Part shown: positions 54,600 to 64,000 of the stretch, in pieces | How the letters are laid out: each line of letters begins with the position of its first letter | Position numbering within the stretch: the first letter of the stretch is position 1 | Assembly (NCBI GenBank): GCA_963971285.1 | Contig: OZ020259.1 | Coordinates: 620,001-684,000, forward strand | DNA from: Astropecten irregularis | Lineage: Eukaryota; Echinodermata; Asteroidea; Paxillosida; Astropectinidae | Length of the DNA stretch: 64,000 nt | Reading direction: 5' to 3' | Program-made: the position numbers and the translations under genes | Notes under the pieces: model-generated | Seen by the model: only the letters and a program-made list of their open reading frames with translations | What the model was told of the DNA's origin: nothing | The model's database searches: none

Positions 54600-54954
54600 A
54601 GCCGTTGACAATGTTGGCGGCCGTATCACGCAAAGTCGGAGCTGTGTCAACACGGCGGCCTGCGGAGTGACAACAATCGAAGCGTTATGATATATTCTTA
54701 TTTTTCTTTATCCCTCGTGTTTACATGTGTTTTGTGTTTGTGTTTTTTTTTCAGTGAGAAGGCTTTTTTCGTGAAGGCCGACGTGTGCTTTTGTACTTTT
54801 AATTTGACTGTTTGATCGTGTTTATCTTCTTGTATTCTATCCTGGTTCTAGTCTGAAGACCCAGAATCCCTTGGGGCACGTGGGAAACCTTCCTGGATCC
54901 CTCTAACACTTTAGTACTGGTGAATCTTGGACTGAGACCAAGTTTGGCCGACGG
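54600..54954 (+). other. Possible 5' non-coding exon and promoter
   Basis: A stretch richer in CpG than its surroundings (GGCGGCCGTATCACGC, ACACGGCGGCCTGCGGAGTG) leads to sequence ending ACGG followed by the near-perfect donor GTAAGTTC at 54955. No long frame is open. This could be a first exon of a + strand gene whose coding part lies beyond the window. Confidence 0.25.
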
Positions 54955-55076
54955 GTAAGTTCAGACACAAAGGGACAGTGCTTTTGGAGTTGAGAGTCCT
55001 TCAACATTTAACGGTCGTGTATTAATATTATTCCATTGTCACATCTTTGGACTTGAACCAAGTTGTACAGCCTGAG

Positions 55077-55213
55077 GTTGATTTCACCAAACTCATCGTA
55101 ACTTACTATCAATCCTAGGACTTATGATGCATTGCAGCACTATGTAGGATACGATGGGTTACTGCAGTAAGTTGAGTTACGATCGATCGTAGGGCTTTGT
55201 GAAATCGATCCCT
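55077..55213. mobile_element. MITE family C copy
   Basis: Ends GAGGTTGATTTCACCAAAC and GGGCTTTGTGAAATCGATCC. It contains ATTGCAGCACTATGTAGGAT and GTTACGATCGATCGTAGG. Well matched to the copy at 13.3 kb. Confidence 0.78.
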
Positions 55214-56382
55214 GGTCCCCGGCATATGAGTTCGACCTGTTTTCCTGGGTTTAAAATTAAAAGTTCTGTCGCGGCTCATTCTTTGGTTTCATGTCCCTGA
55301 GTAAAAGCCATCTTGTTTGTTCCATTGTTATTTTACTGACTAACAGTGTTGGAGCCCCAGCATCCCGAGTCCAAAGGGAATATATTTTGTAAGATTTGAG
55401 ATTCAATAGACACAGTAAACTAGGTGTAAGATCATTGTATTGGTTTTGTAGATCTTCTATGGATTTTTCGTAGATGTTGGATACATTTGATCAAAAAGCT
55501 CATCGTAATTTTTTTGTTCAGTTGGAGCAGTGTCAAGTTGATGGATGTTAGTGTAATCCTCAAAGGAAGAGTTCATGTCGCAATTGATGGAAGACGGAAT
55601 GAGTCACAAACACAATGTGGTTTTTTTGGCCAAGGGGATTGGTCCCTGTCGTATCGTCTTTAAGAGCAGAGCAATTGTAAGGAGATCGTGAAATTATGCG
55701 GCCAGTCAGTAAGCCGCCTGGAAGTCCACTTCCTTCTCAAGTAGCTGAGTCTGTCACCACTGTTATGCTCTCTTACGCCGTAGGAAGGCTTTCTTTAACA
55801 GATAGCCTAGGAGGCAAAGGTTTGTGGTTAGTCAGATTTTCAAGGGAAGGGGTGGGAATGTTTTTTTTTATGGGAGGGGGCGGTTTTCAGTATTTTATGG
55901 GGGCAGGGTTATTCTGAGAGATTGCAATTTCCCATCGCCGCATCCCACTCCCAGCTGGTTTCTATTTTGTGGCCGACTTGTGGCCTTTCAACAGCTATGG
56001 TACGGTAAATTCTCCTCGAAATGTCCACGGGTCCACCCTGTGTCAACTTGGGTCAGTCATACTCTGCGTTCAGTGCAAAAGCTCAGTTTGTTGTAATGAT
56101 TAAATAATATCGTCATTTGTATCATTTGCCTCTTGGACATCTTGAAATCAGGCCCCATTGAAAAGATTCTTGGGATTTTGTTTTGGAGATTAAAAGATGA
56201 AAAGGCCGTCAGAAAATGGGGACTTTGATCAAGTAGTCTGTGTCCTTCTTCCCTTACTTAGGAGTCGTAAACTTCACATGAGTCCATGATCGGAGTTCAT
56301 CAGTCCATCGCCTTACCTTCCGTGTCTGCAACCTCTCCCCCCCCCCTCCATCTTCACCAACAACCAATCCTCCTTCCCGCAG
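55214..56382. other. Intergenic, nothing recognised
   Basis: No supported gene. C- and T-rich runs lie near 56330-56380. Confidence 0.4.
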
Positions 56383-56460
56383 GCACAGCACACTCTATCC
56401 CCGCTATCAACCCCCGGCATCACGATGGGGGAGCTAAGCGTAGATAGATCGCCTGGCTGC
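56383..56460 (+). other. Weak exon-like segment
   Basis: A good acceptor (CCTCCTTCCCGCAG) is followed by a 26-codon frame AQHTLSPLSTPGITMGELSV... to a stop at 56460. It overlaps a charged minus-strand open frame, and only one, if either, can be real. Confidence 0.15.
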
Positions 56461-56977
56461 TAGCCGTCTACTGATTGCATCTCGCTGTTTCTTCCCCTCT
56501 AGCTCTTCCTTTCGTCTGATGAGGGTCATCTCCTCAGCTTCTCTTGCTTCTGTAGACATTTCTTTTGAGGGGTCTTCTTCTGTCTTTCTCCCCTCCGGAC
56601 CTTTCCCTCTCTCTCTCTCTCTCAATCTTGTGGATATATCTCTAGGATGTATTGAATTAACACGGTGAAATGATATCGTTGTTTGTTCATCATCGGCGGC
56701 TTGTCTCGTCACGAGATCACGGCCACATCTGGTCCGGGCACGAAGAGTTGGCTTGCTTATCGGGGTTGGCACTTTGGTAAGCCGAGCCGGAGAAGAAAAG
56801 TAACCCTGTATAATCCCAGATAACCTGGCATGCCCATGGGAATGTTTGTTTGTTTGTTTGTCCTTCAGGATTCAAAATGGATTCTAGAAAGGATAGGATG
56901 ACAAAGATGTCTCAAGTTCGAGTCCTTGCAATAGTATGATGCCACCGACATGGACTCATGCTACATTTGGCTAGATA

Positions 56978-57169
56978 CGGTGGAACACCACTATAACGAA
57001 TACCACTATACCGAACATTTGGCTGTACCGAACATCATCCTTGGCTCCCAATTTTTATGTACAATGTATAGGCATAGGGCCTACTGAACATTGTTCACTA
57101 TAATGAACGACCACTATAACAAACAATTTCTATGCATCCCGATGTGTTCGTCATTGTGGTGTTCCACTG
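56978..57169. mobile_element. pogo/Tigger-like MITE, 192 bp
   Basis: Ends CGGTGGAACACCACTATAAC and TTGTGGTGTTCCACTG, flanked by TA on both sides. Homologous to the copy in NDUFV1 intron 2. A partial second copy (57180-57293, ending ACACTGTA) follows directly. Confidence 0.78.
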
Positions 57170-57293
57170 TACTGGTCTACTGGATATCTTTGGCTCCCAG
57201 TTGTGTACAAAACACACGCTGTAATGAATGACCGCTATAAGAAACAATTTCTGTGGATACTGCCGTGTTCGATATTACGACGTCACACTGTAC

Positions 57294-59560
57294 CACTTCC
57301 CACAAGTGCTTTCAATTTGTTCTCTGATGGGATTGGGAATAGAGAAGGAAGAAATTGGACATCTCAAAATGGGGAATTTTAAAATGGAAACAGACGACAC
57401 AAGGCTGGATGCGATCAGTTTGGATGGAACAAAGGAAGAATCAGATCAGCCCATCCCTCGGGCGTGGTCTTCTAAACAATAGAAGCCTTTCTTCTCAGCC
57501 CTCATCCCCTCCCTCTCACCTCACTCAATCTTACCCTTTGAAGTCTTCTGGGAAACCGTCTGAGGCAAGTCGGAGCGGAACTAAGATTGGGAAGTGGGTT
57601 GAGGAAGATTAGACACCAATCCAAACCAGCTGATGGTTTCTTTCTGGAACGTCTTGCTTGCTGAGAAACAGGAATTTTATGGTCTATTTGTAAAATTTAC
57701 AAAATTCATTCTTTCCCTGTTTCTTTGGACACTGTGTCCACATTTGTTCTGCTCCTCTCATCCATTTATGTGTGTCGTTATTCCATCTTAGTCTGGCACC
57801 AGCACCAGCACCAACTCAAACTTTTAGCCATCACCTCGAGTGGCCTGTTTTGGGCCTTGTGATTGGCGATTTTTCATAAAAAAAAAAAAATTAAAAAAAC
57901 TTTTTTAGAATCTTTACCAACGATTCCCAAAGTAAGAGTTTGAAATAAAAGATCCATTTCTTTTTGTAAATGTCCTAATTTAGAAAACAAAAGGTTCCTT
58001 GATTGAAGGCAGACATGGTTTGAGAGTATTGATAAACTAGCTCTGAACCTTTCTTTATCACAACCAACTCTTTTTTTGTCAATTTTCTCAATTTGTCAAA
58101 ACATCATCGGAGGATTTGGAAAGTGAAGCTTTAAAAGAAGTAATTTTTTTTTTGAAAAAAAAATTCCTTATAAAGTGGAGGCAGACATGGTGTGAGAATA
58201 TCGATTAACTAAACTCCGAGCCAGTCCGAGCCCTGCTGGCCACCAGCACTGATCTCCCTGATGTAGGTTGATTGATGTAGGGCACTTAACAGTTGGGAAA
58301 ACTCTCCCTACCAGACACTGGAAGGCACAACAATGGTGAGGGGTGAAGGCAGTCATTTATCCCCTTCAGTTCCTGGGTGATTCACGGCCATCGCTCCGGG
58401 TGAAGTTCAGTCTTTTTCTCCTTTTTCAGCAGACATAATAGACAGTCTACTGGGGAATGGTCCTTGTGGTGGTTGCTATGGTGATACCCATTGTTCTTTC
58501 CACCCCTTTTCCCCCTGCAGCAACAGTTTATTCTCCGGCGACTGCGACACGGAGCGCTGCTTTGTGAAAGAAGCACCTACATTAGGCCGTCAAACATCCG
58601 CATACATATATTACCACGTTTTAAATTGATTGTCGTACAAATTGGCCGACCGCAATAATAGTTTATTAAACGTATTTTGAATTGTGAGCAAAACCCCCTG
58701 AAGACACAATCAGACTCACTGTAAAAATGCAGGCAAAAAGCCACAAACCCAACAGTTATTCCTGGGCGTGTGTAATTGGAATACACGTATTAATTACTGA
58801 AATACAAACTGTATCAAAGTATAAGATGGGAACAAACTCAACGATCCCAAAGAATTTGTTGAGTTTGATCTGGAGATTTATTTATGATAAAGTTCACATG
58901 ATAACCAATATTTCACTGGGATTATTCATCCTGATGTGTTTTTTTATTGCTAAAAGAAACATTTCAAAACATACCGAAATTTGGATTGTACAACAACAAA
59001 AAATAACACAGTAAGAATCTGCATAAATTCATACGTACATATGATATTAAAGACAAACTATCGTTTGTTATTTTCTCCAATCTTGAGATTTACACCAATT
59101 CTGGTGAAATTGTCCCAATTTAACATAGATTCACTGCCAAACATCTTTCCTATAATTTTTTGGGGTTAGAAGGATGGGATGGGGTCTGGTAAAACTCCTC
59201 AAAGGTCGTTTGTTCTTACTTTCATCTTTCGTTGCAGAATGAAACCTGGTTCTAGTCATGAGTCAGCGATCCGTGCCGAAACCAAATTCCCCGACAAATA
59301 TAAGTTTCTGAATCACTGTCCCCCCTCCCTTGTCGAAAGGGTGTGATATAAAAAGCTACTATTGCAATCAGATTGGCCTTTTGTATGATTTCCGTTGCAC
59401 TTCCAATTGGTTGTTAATATATGATGTCCTTGGCATCTGCGAGGTTTATGACGCATCATAATTTGTGTCAGACTCATGCTGTTGCACATAGCAATTTGCT
59501 ATGAGAAGTTTGCTGCACAGCAGCAATTATGTTTCCCTGTCAGCTATTAGAATACCGCTA
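57294..59560. other. Intergenic, nothing recognised
   Basis: Poly-A and poly-T runs near 57880-57910 and 58145-58165. No supported gene. Confidence 0.4.
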
Positions 59561-59816
59561 CATGTGTGAACATGAACAGTGAACATGTGTTCTATGAACA
59601 CGTGTACAGTTAACATGTGTTCTGTGAACATGTGTACAGTGAACATGTGTACAATGAACATGTTCTATGAACATGTGCACTGTCAACATGTGTACAACAA
59701 ACATGTGTACAGCAAACATGTCACATTGAACATGTGTACATTGAACATGTGTTTTATAAACATGTGTACAGTGAACATGTTCTGTGAACATGTGTACGCA
59801 GCAGTGAACATGTCTC
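59561..59816 (+). repeat. Minisatellite of GAACATGTGTACAGT-type units
   Basis: About 15 units of 12-21 bp built around GAACATGTGTACAGT. Open frames on both strands (NMCTVNMC.. and HVHCTHV..) are by-products of the repeat. The core ACATGTG is also the core of the array at 30.6-31.1 kb. Confidence 0.9.
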
Positions 59817-61620
59817 ACACTTTTCTTACACTGCAAAACACGAAGCACCCATCCACTTTGCAAGCTGACTCCAAATTCAAAATTGATCAAGTCTCTCAAA
59901 AGTTGAATCAGGGAACCCCCAGGTTATACCAAATTACCCTGATTGCATTATAAATCTCATATTTCCATAACCCATAAAATTATAATTCCAAAATTTGTTG
60001 GCAATTTACAATTTCTGATCGTTAGTTTGGCCACGCACACCAATTTTGACCAATTTAGGTGTTGTGTGATTTAACCTGGGGGGAAATACAAATGTAGGCA
60101 CTTGAAAGTAGTTAGTTTAAAGTTTAAAGGAACTGGATAGGATTGGTAACAATTTCAAAAATCATTGTTTCGTTTTGGACTGAAAGGTTTTAATATACAT
60201 ACTGTCATATTTGAGCAGAAGGCATAATGACCCAGCATACACCAGGTTGGTTTGGTTGTGACCGCCGGAAATACAGTACATGTATATAAAAAAAAACACC
60301 TTAAAATGGACTCACTTTTAACAAAGAATGCAGATCATTATTCATCTGTTCTTGAAAACATGAACACTAATTTAATTAAATGTTTTAACATATTGAGTAG
60401 CTTACATGTAGTTTGTTTGATATGGATTTTAACAACATTGATGATTGTAATGAATCGTCTCTTCAAAAATCCAACACAAACAAGTCCTACATTCTGCCTT
60501 TAAACATCGGCAAGTTTCTTTCTTAGAGAGCTGAAAATTGAATCGAGAAGCAAAAAAAAAAACTCCCCAACTTTGCCAGCGCAGTTCATTTCCCATGGGT
60601 TTGACGATGTAATTGAATACCGAAGTGCAGAAGTAAAATACATTGTATTTGGGTTAACATGGAGTATTATGTGGCACCTTGCTGGGGAATAGAAAGAAAG
60701 AATAGAAGAGATTCTTATTAAGTTATTTTCCTTCCTCGGAGGAAAGCGGAGAAAAGAAACACACCGAGGGACAGAGATTGAGAAAAGGAAGGCAGTTCTT
60801 ACCAGGAAGGGTTTGGTGTTGGGCTTGGGGGTTATTGGTGGTAGGGAGGGAAGTTAGGGGGGGAGTTGGTTTGGCCCCGAGTGGGAAATGCAGATTAGTA
60901 CTACCGTGGAGATAACAACAACGCGGTACTTTCGGGTGGCGGCGATAATAACTAGATTTTGCTCTGTGCCCGAAGGTCCATCTGTGCCGCGCTCAAAAGA
61001 TCGTTGCGAGACTTCATAAAAAAAACTGAATCAAGAAAGCAGGTAGGCAGGCAGACGGCTGACTCGCAAACGCCTACTCCTGCTCAGCTCGTCGTATTGC
61101 AGACGGAATTCGACCCAGACTGACAATATCATCACTGCTAAATTTAGACGTTAAAACCTGTAAATTAGACAAGGTCAAATGCAAACAATAGACAGACTGT
61201 TATGTTCAACCCCCCCCCTCCTCCCTCCTCCATCCCAATCTGGAAATGTCATCTGTTTCATGCAGATTTCTCAATTTATCTGGTTTATCTCAATTTTTGT
61301 TCGTTAACATTTTTGTTATTAAAAAGCCAATGTCGCCTGTTAAATGGAAAGAAGCTGTCTCAATCACATCCAAGGTGAAGAGATAAACTATCGCAGCAAT
61401 TTTCCAGATTAAAAAAAAATTATGTGTACATTTGCTTTTACAATTTCTTCTTCTTTTTCTTGATCTCTAGATCTGAGATCCAGTCTGGTCGCATGAGACA
61501 CTCCAAACCAGTGGGTTGGGAACCAGACTCAATTCTTCACTTCAGATACGGACGTAGAAATCAGAAAAAGATATTTTGCAAAATTGAGGAGATAACGGTG
61601 CATCGATGCAGCTGAAAGAT
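59817..61620. other. Intergenic, nothing recognised
   Basis: No supported gene. The part from about 60.7 kb becomes richer in G and C, leading into the possible promoter and exon below. Confidence 0.4.
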
Positions 61621-61639
61621 CAGTTTGGAGTTACGGTAC

Positions 61640-61925
61640 CAGTAGTGTCTGCTCATCAGTGACCTAGAGGGGTTGAAACGAGACATTCCCTGTCGGCAGT
61701 CTCGCTCAGCTCGGTAATTCTCCGCGCTCGGCTCGGCTTGGCTCGGCCAGAAGGCTCTGCTCATCTTCTCTGCGCATTGTCATCCTATGTATGGAGCACG
61801 GTCCTTTTCAACCAACGTTCTGACTGCTACCCCTGTCGTCAAAAAGGCACTTCAAAGTCACGCCGCCACACAGAAAGCTCCCAATGCATTGAATGTCGTA
61901 TTCATTCTTCTTCGTCTGTGAGTAG
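61640..61925 (+). other. Possible 5' non-coding exon
   Basis: A C-, G- and CpG-richer segment (CTCCGCGCTCGGCTCGGC at about 61720) ends at GTGAGTAG followed by the donor GTAAGTTC (61926). Only short frames are present. It resembles a first exon of a + strand gene continuing past the window, and it resembles in layout the segment ending at 54954. Confidence 0.3.
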
Positions 61926-62443
61926 GTAAGTTCTTTTTTTGAGTTTTACAAAGTAACTTTGTCAATTCGTTAAAAAAAAATATATTTCTAGACACACTGT
62001 ATTTTAACAAACAACCATGGCTTAAATGGACTTTGAATATAGAAAAAGAAAGTGTTTTCATCAAATCTTTTCCTGCCAACTTTGTAAAAGAACACAAATT
62101 TGTTTAATTCATGCTGGCCAATGCATGACCTCGTCCTGAATATCACCCAACTGATTCTGTCACCAATAATCATAATTTCATTTTGTCATCGTAACAAAGA
62201 CAGACCTTTTTCCTCCAGAAATTTCATTATTATTTCATCAATTGACTGATTTATGGCAATGCCCTGTGGTTGTGCCTTTTAGGGTCACGGAAAATCCTCC
62301 ATTTTTTTGGTACCTCCGTGTATTACCAACCATGGCGACAATATTTGATTCATTTCTGCCTACATTTGGAGGGGTATTTAAGGTCAGGTATTTGAGGGTC
62401 GAATTTTTGGGTTCTCCTGCTTCATGGGGTGCTGCTGCATTTC

Positions 62444-62457
62444 GTTGCCTTGGCAAC
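62444..62457. promoter_or_regulatory. Perfect RFX-type X-box
   Basis: GTTGCC TT GGCAAC: two perfect inverted half-sites with a 2-bp spacer, the classic RFX transcription factor site (GTTRCC N RGYAAC). RFX factors drive ciliary genes in animals. No gene start is visible nearby, so function is unproven. Confidence 0.45.
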
Positions 62458-62900
62458 AAGGTTGGTAATTGGGTGCCTTCATGCTGTGAATGTACGTGTT
62501 TGGGTGGATGTTTTTTGGCTGGTGTCGTTACCGTGATGCTAACCGAGGCCGACTTCTTAGTATTTTTTCTTTGTACCATATTCTCACCCATTTGTTTTTG
62601 TATTTTTGCATAAATATTTTGATTGTTAATTGAAGTCCGCTTGGGGGGTTTGTGGTCATAGTTTGTTCCTTTGTCTGTGTGTTTGTTTACAGTCTGTTGG
62701 TTTACAGTTTGTTTGTTTGTTTGTTGATTGTTTATCCATGGGATAAGACCTCCCTCATTCCTTCTCATTTTACTAGTCGGACATAAGTCTAGTATTTGTG
62801 TTAGTTATACATGTATTCTTTTGAAAATTCTTTAAAATTCTGTAATGTTCAAAGTTGATTTTTTGTGTGTCTATGTTGTACATGTATGTAGGCCGATATA
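62458..62900. other. Intergenic, nothing recognised
   Basis: A GTTT-rich run lies near 62685-62730. Opposing open frames at 62.24-62.77 kb cancel each other as gene candidates. Confidence 0.4.
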
Positions 62901-63085
62901 CAGGGTCACCAAGGCAGGGCATCAAGGCAATGACCAGGGGCACCGAGGCAATGACCAGGGTCACCAAGGCAATGACCAGGGGCACCAAGGCAATGACCAG
63001 GGTCACCAAGGCAGGGCATCAAGGCAATGACCAGGGACACCAAGGCAATGACCAGGGGCAGAAAGGCAATGACCAGGGGTGCTAA
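62901..63085 (-). repeat. 21-bp minisatellite, array 3
   Basis: About nine well-kept units of AAGGCAATGACCAGGGGCACC, including a block (AAGGCAGGGCATC) repeated once as a higher-order variant. Same orientation as array 2, opposite to array 1. Confidence 0.9.
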
Positions 63086-64000
63086 GATTGCCAATTTTAT
63101 TATGCCAGTGCAAAATTCTGTACACAAAACTTCTGTACATGTATAACTTTCACAAGTACAGAAGTACCGGGTACGGACCTTAATGCAGCTGCAGCAAGAA
63201 TTGAACAAGTACAAACACAGGTTTTCATTAAATATATTCTCACCCCAATTTTATCCCAATCATATTGTTAACGGTGCATTTCAGTGCTCAGGTTTTTGTT
63301 ATTTGGGCTAAGAAAACACCGTTGAAAATGTCAATCTCATCTCGGCTTTGCACTATCGCAGGCCGTGAAAATAATAATAATAATTCCAAACTGCCCAGTT
63401 TGAATAATATTGACTTTGGTGCTTAACTGCTTAGCCAAAGATAGAGTTACACATTAGGACCTCTTATGGCCTATCAAATAGGCTCATTCTGCTTCCCCAG
63501 TTGGTGGCATTCAGTTAGAAATTGAATGGAAACAGAAAGAAAAGTTGCTGGGTTTTTTCCTTCTTTTTTTTATTTATTCCTCCAAAGTTAGCAGCAGGCC
63601 TTTCTTTTCAGGATTGCGGGGCTTTTTAACGGTGGAGTTTAGTACGTGTGTACCTGAATCATTGCCTTAACGCACAATAATATGAGTTGTCGTTTCACAA
63701 CAAAAATCTAAAGTTGGCATGTCTTTCTTTTACGTACAGCGATGAGATTTCTCAGATTAAAATCTGATTTCAGACTTTTGTGTTTTGGATTTCAGACTTT
63801 TTTCCTCACAGAATGTGTACAAAAGTATAGGAGATTTTCAGATTTCAGACTTTTTATGCTCCCTGTCAGCTGTTTTCAGACACTTTTATCATTGGTCAAT
63901 CTCATCCCTGTACGTAGTAGAACCTTTGGCAGAACAGGTATGCGATGTACACCACATTCATGGTACGTACCCGTGTACTGTATACACCATGGTGTGGCAG
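63086..64000. other. Intergenic, nothing recognised
   Basis: No supported gene. TTTCAGACTTTT-type words repeat loosely at 63760-63890. Confidence 0.4.

Noticed and set aside
56434..56772. Charged 112-codon minus-strand frame (RERERGKG and similar)
   Set aside because: Part is encoded by a CTCTCT run; there is no family match I can make and no splice sites, so evidence is too weak to call.
58460..58485. Second X-box (GTTGCTATGGTGAT)
   Set aside because: Only one half-site is good; the other lacks the conserved AAC.
59558..59953. Cys/His repeat proteins on both strands
   Set aside because: By-products of the ACATGTG minisatellite.
62238..62768. 176-codon minus-strand gene opposite a 123-codon + frame
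   Set aside because: Both frames are open over the same DNA, with Lys/Thr/Asn or Phe/Cys-biased composition and no motif; the 3' part runs into a GTTT microsatellite.

Overview
This is a eukaryotic nuclear window: split genes with GT-AG introns, AT-rich non-coding DNA and dense short transposable elements. The mitochondrial complex I gene NDUFV1, a tandem family of secreted C-type lectins, tRNA-derived SINEs and many MITE-like elements fit a marine invertebrate deuterostome. An echinoderm, perhaps a sea star, is my best guess, but the species is inferred and not shown by the sequence.

Layout. 1-8.7 kb is intergenic, with decayed repeats and one small Harbinger-like MITE. 8.79-15.88 kb (+) is a complete 13-exon NDUFV1 gene (476 aa). 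Its introns hold an 855-bp foldback element with a 9-bp target duplication, a pogo-like MITE, tRNA-derived SINE pieces and a palindromic MITE. 16.7-17.45 kb is an inverted pair of the window's main repeat (called Rpt1 here). 18.5-25.3 kb (+) is a tandem cluster of four intronless C-type lectin genes. Three are intact at 168 aa; the fourth carries a frameshift near its 3' end. The first two sit in a roughly 1.7-kb tandem duplication. 25.4-33.3 kb is repeat-rich intergenic DNA with hAT-like elements, Rpt1 copies (one carrying a nested insertion) and a minisatellite.

33.4-36.6 kb (-) is a four-exon class A (rhodopsin-like) GPCR of 670 aa, with a long third intracellular loop and a very long C-terminal tail. 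A tandem array of paired CCAAT-type sequences begins directly upstream of its start codon. 36.96-64 kb has no gene I can establish. It holds Rpt1 copies, MITEs, three arrays of one 21-bp minisatellite, a second ACATGT-rich minisatellite, a perfect RFX-type X-box half-site pair, and a few weak exon-like segments, including two possible 5' non-coding exons ending in strong splice donors on the + strand.

The three gene groups have no evident shared pathway: mitochondrial respiration, secreted lectins (probably immune or adhesive) and a receptor. The most striking features are the lectin cluster, whose ligand-binding motifs diverge between copies, and the unusually legible transposon biology: nested insertions with readable target duplications, modular repeats sharing half their sequence, and MITE families sharing termini.
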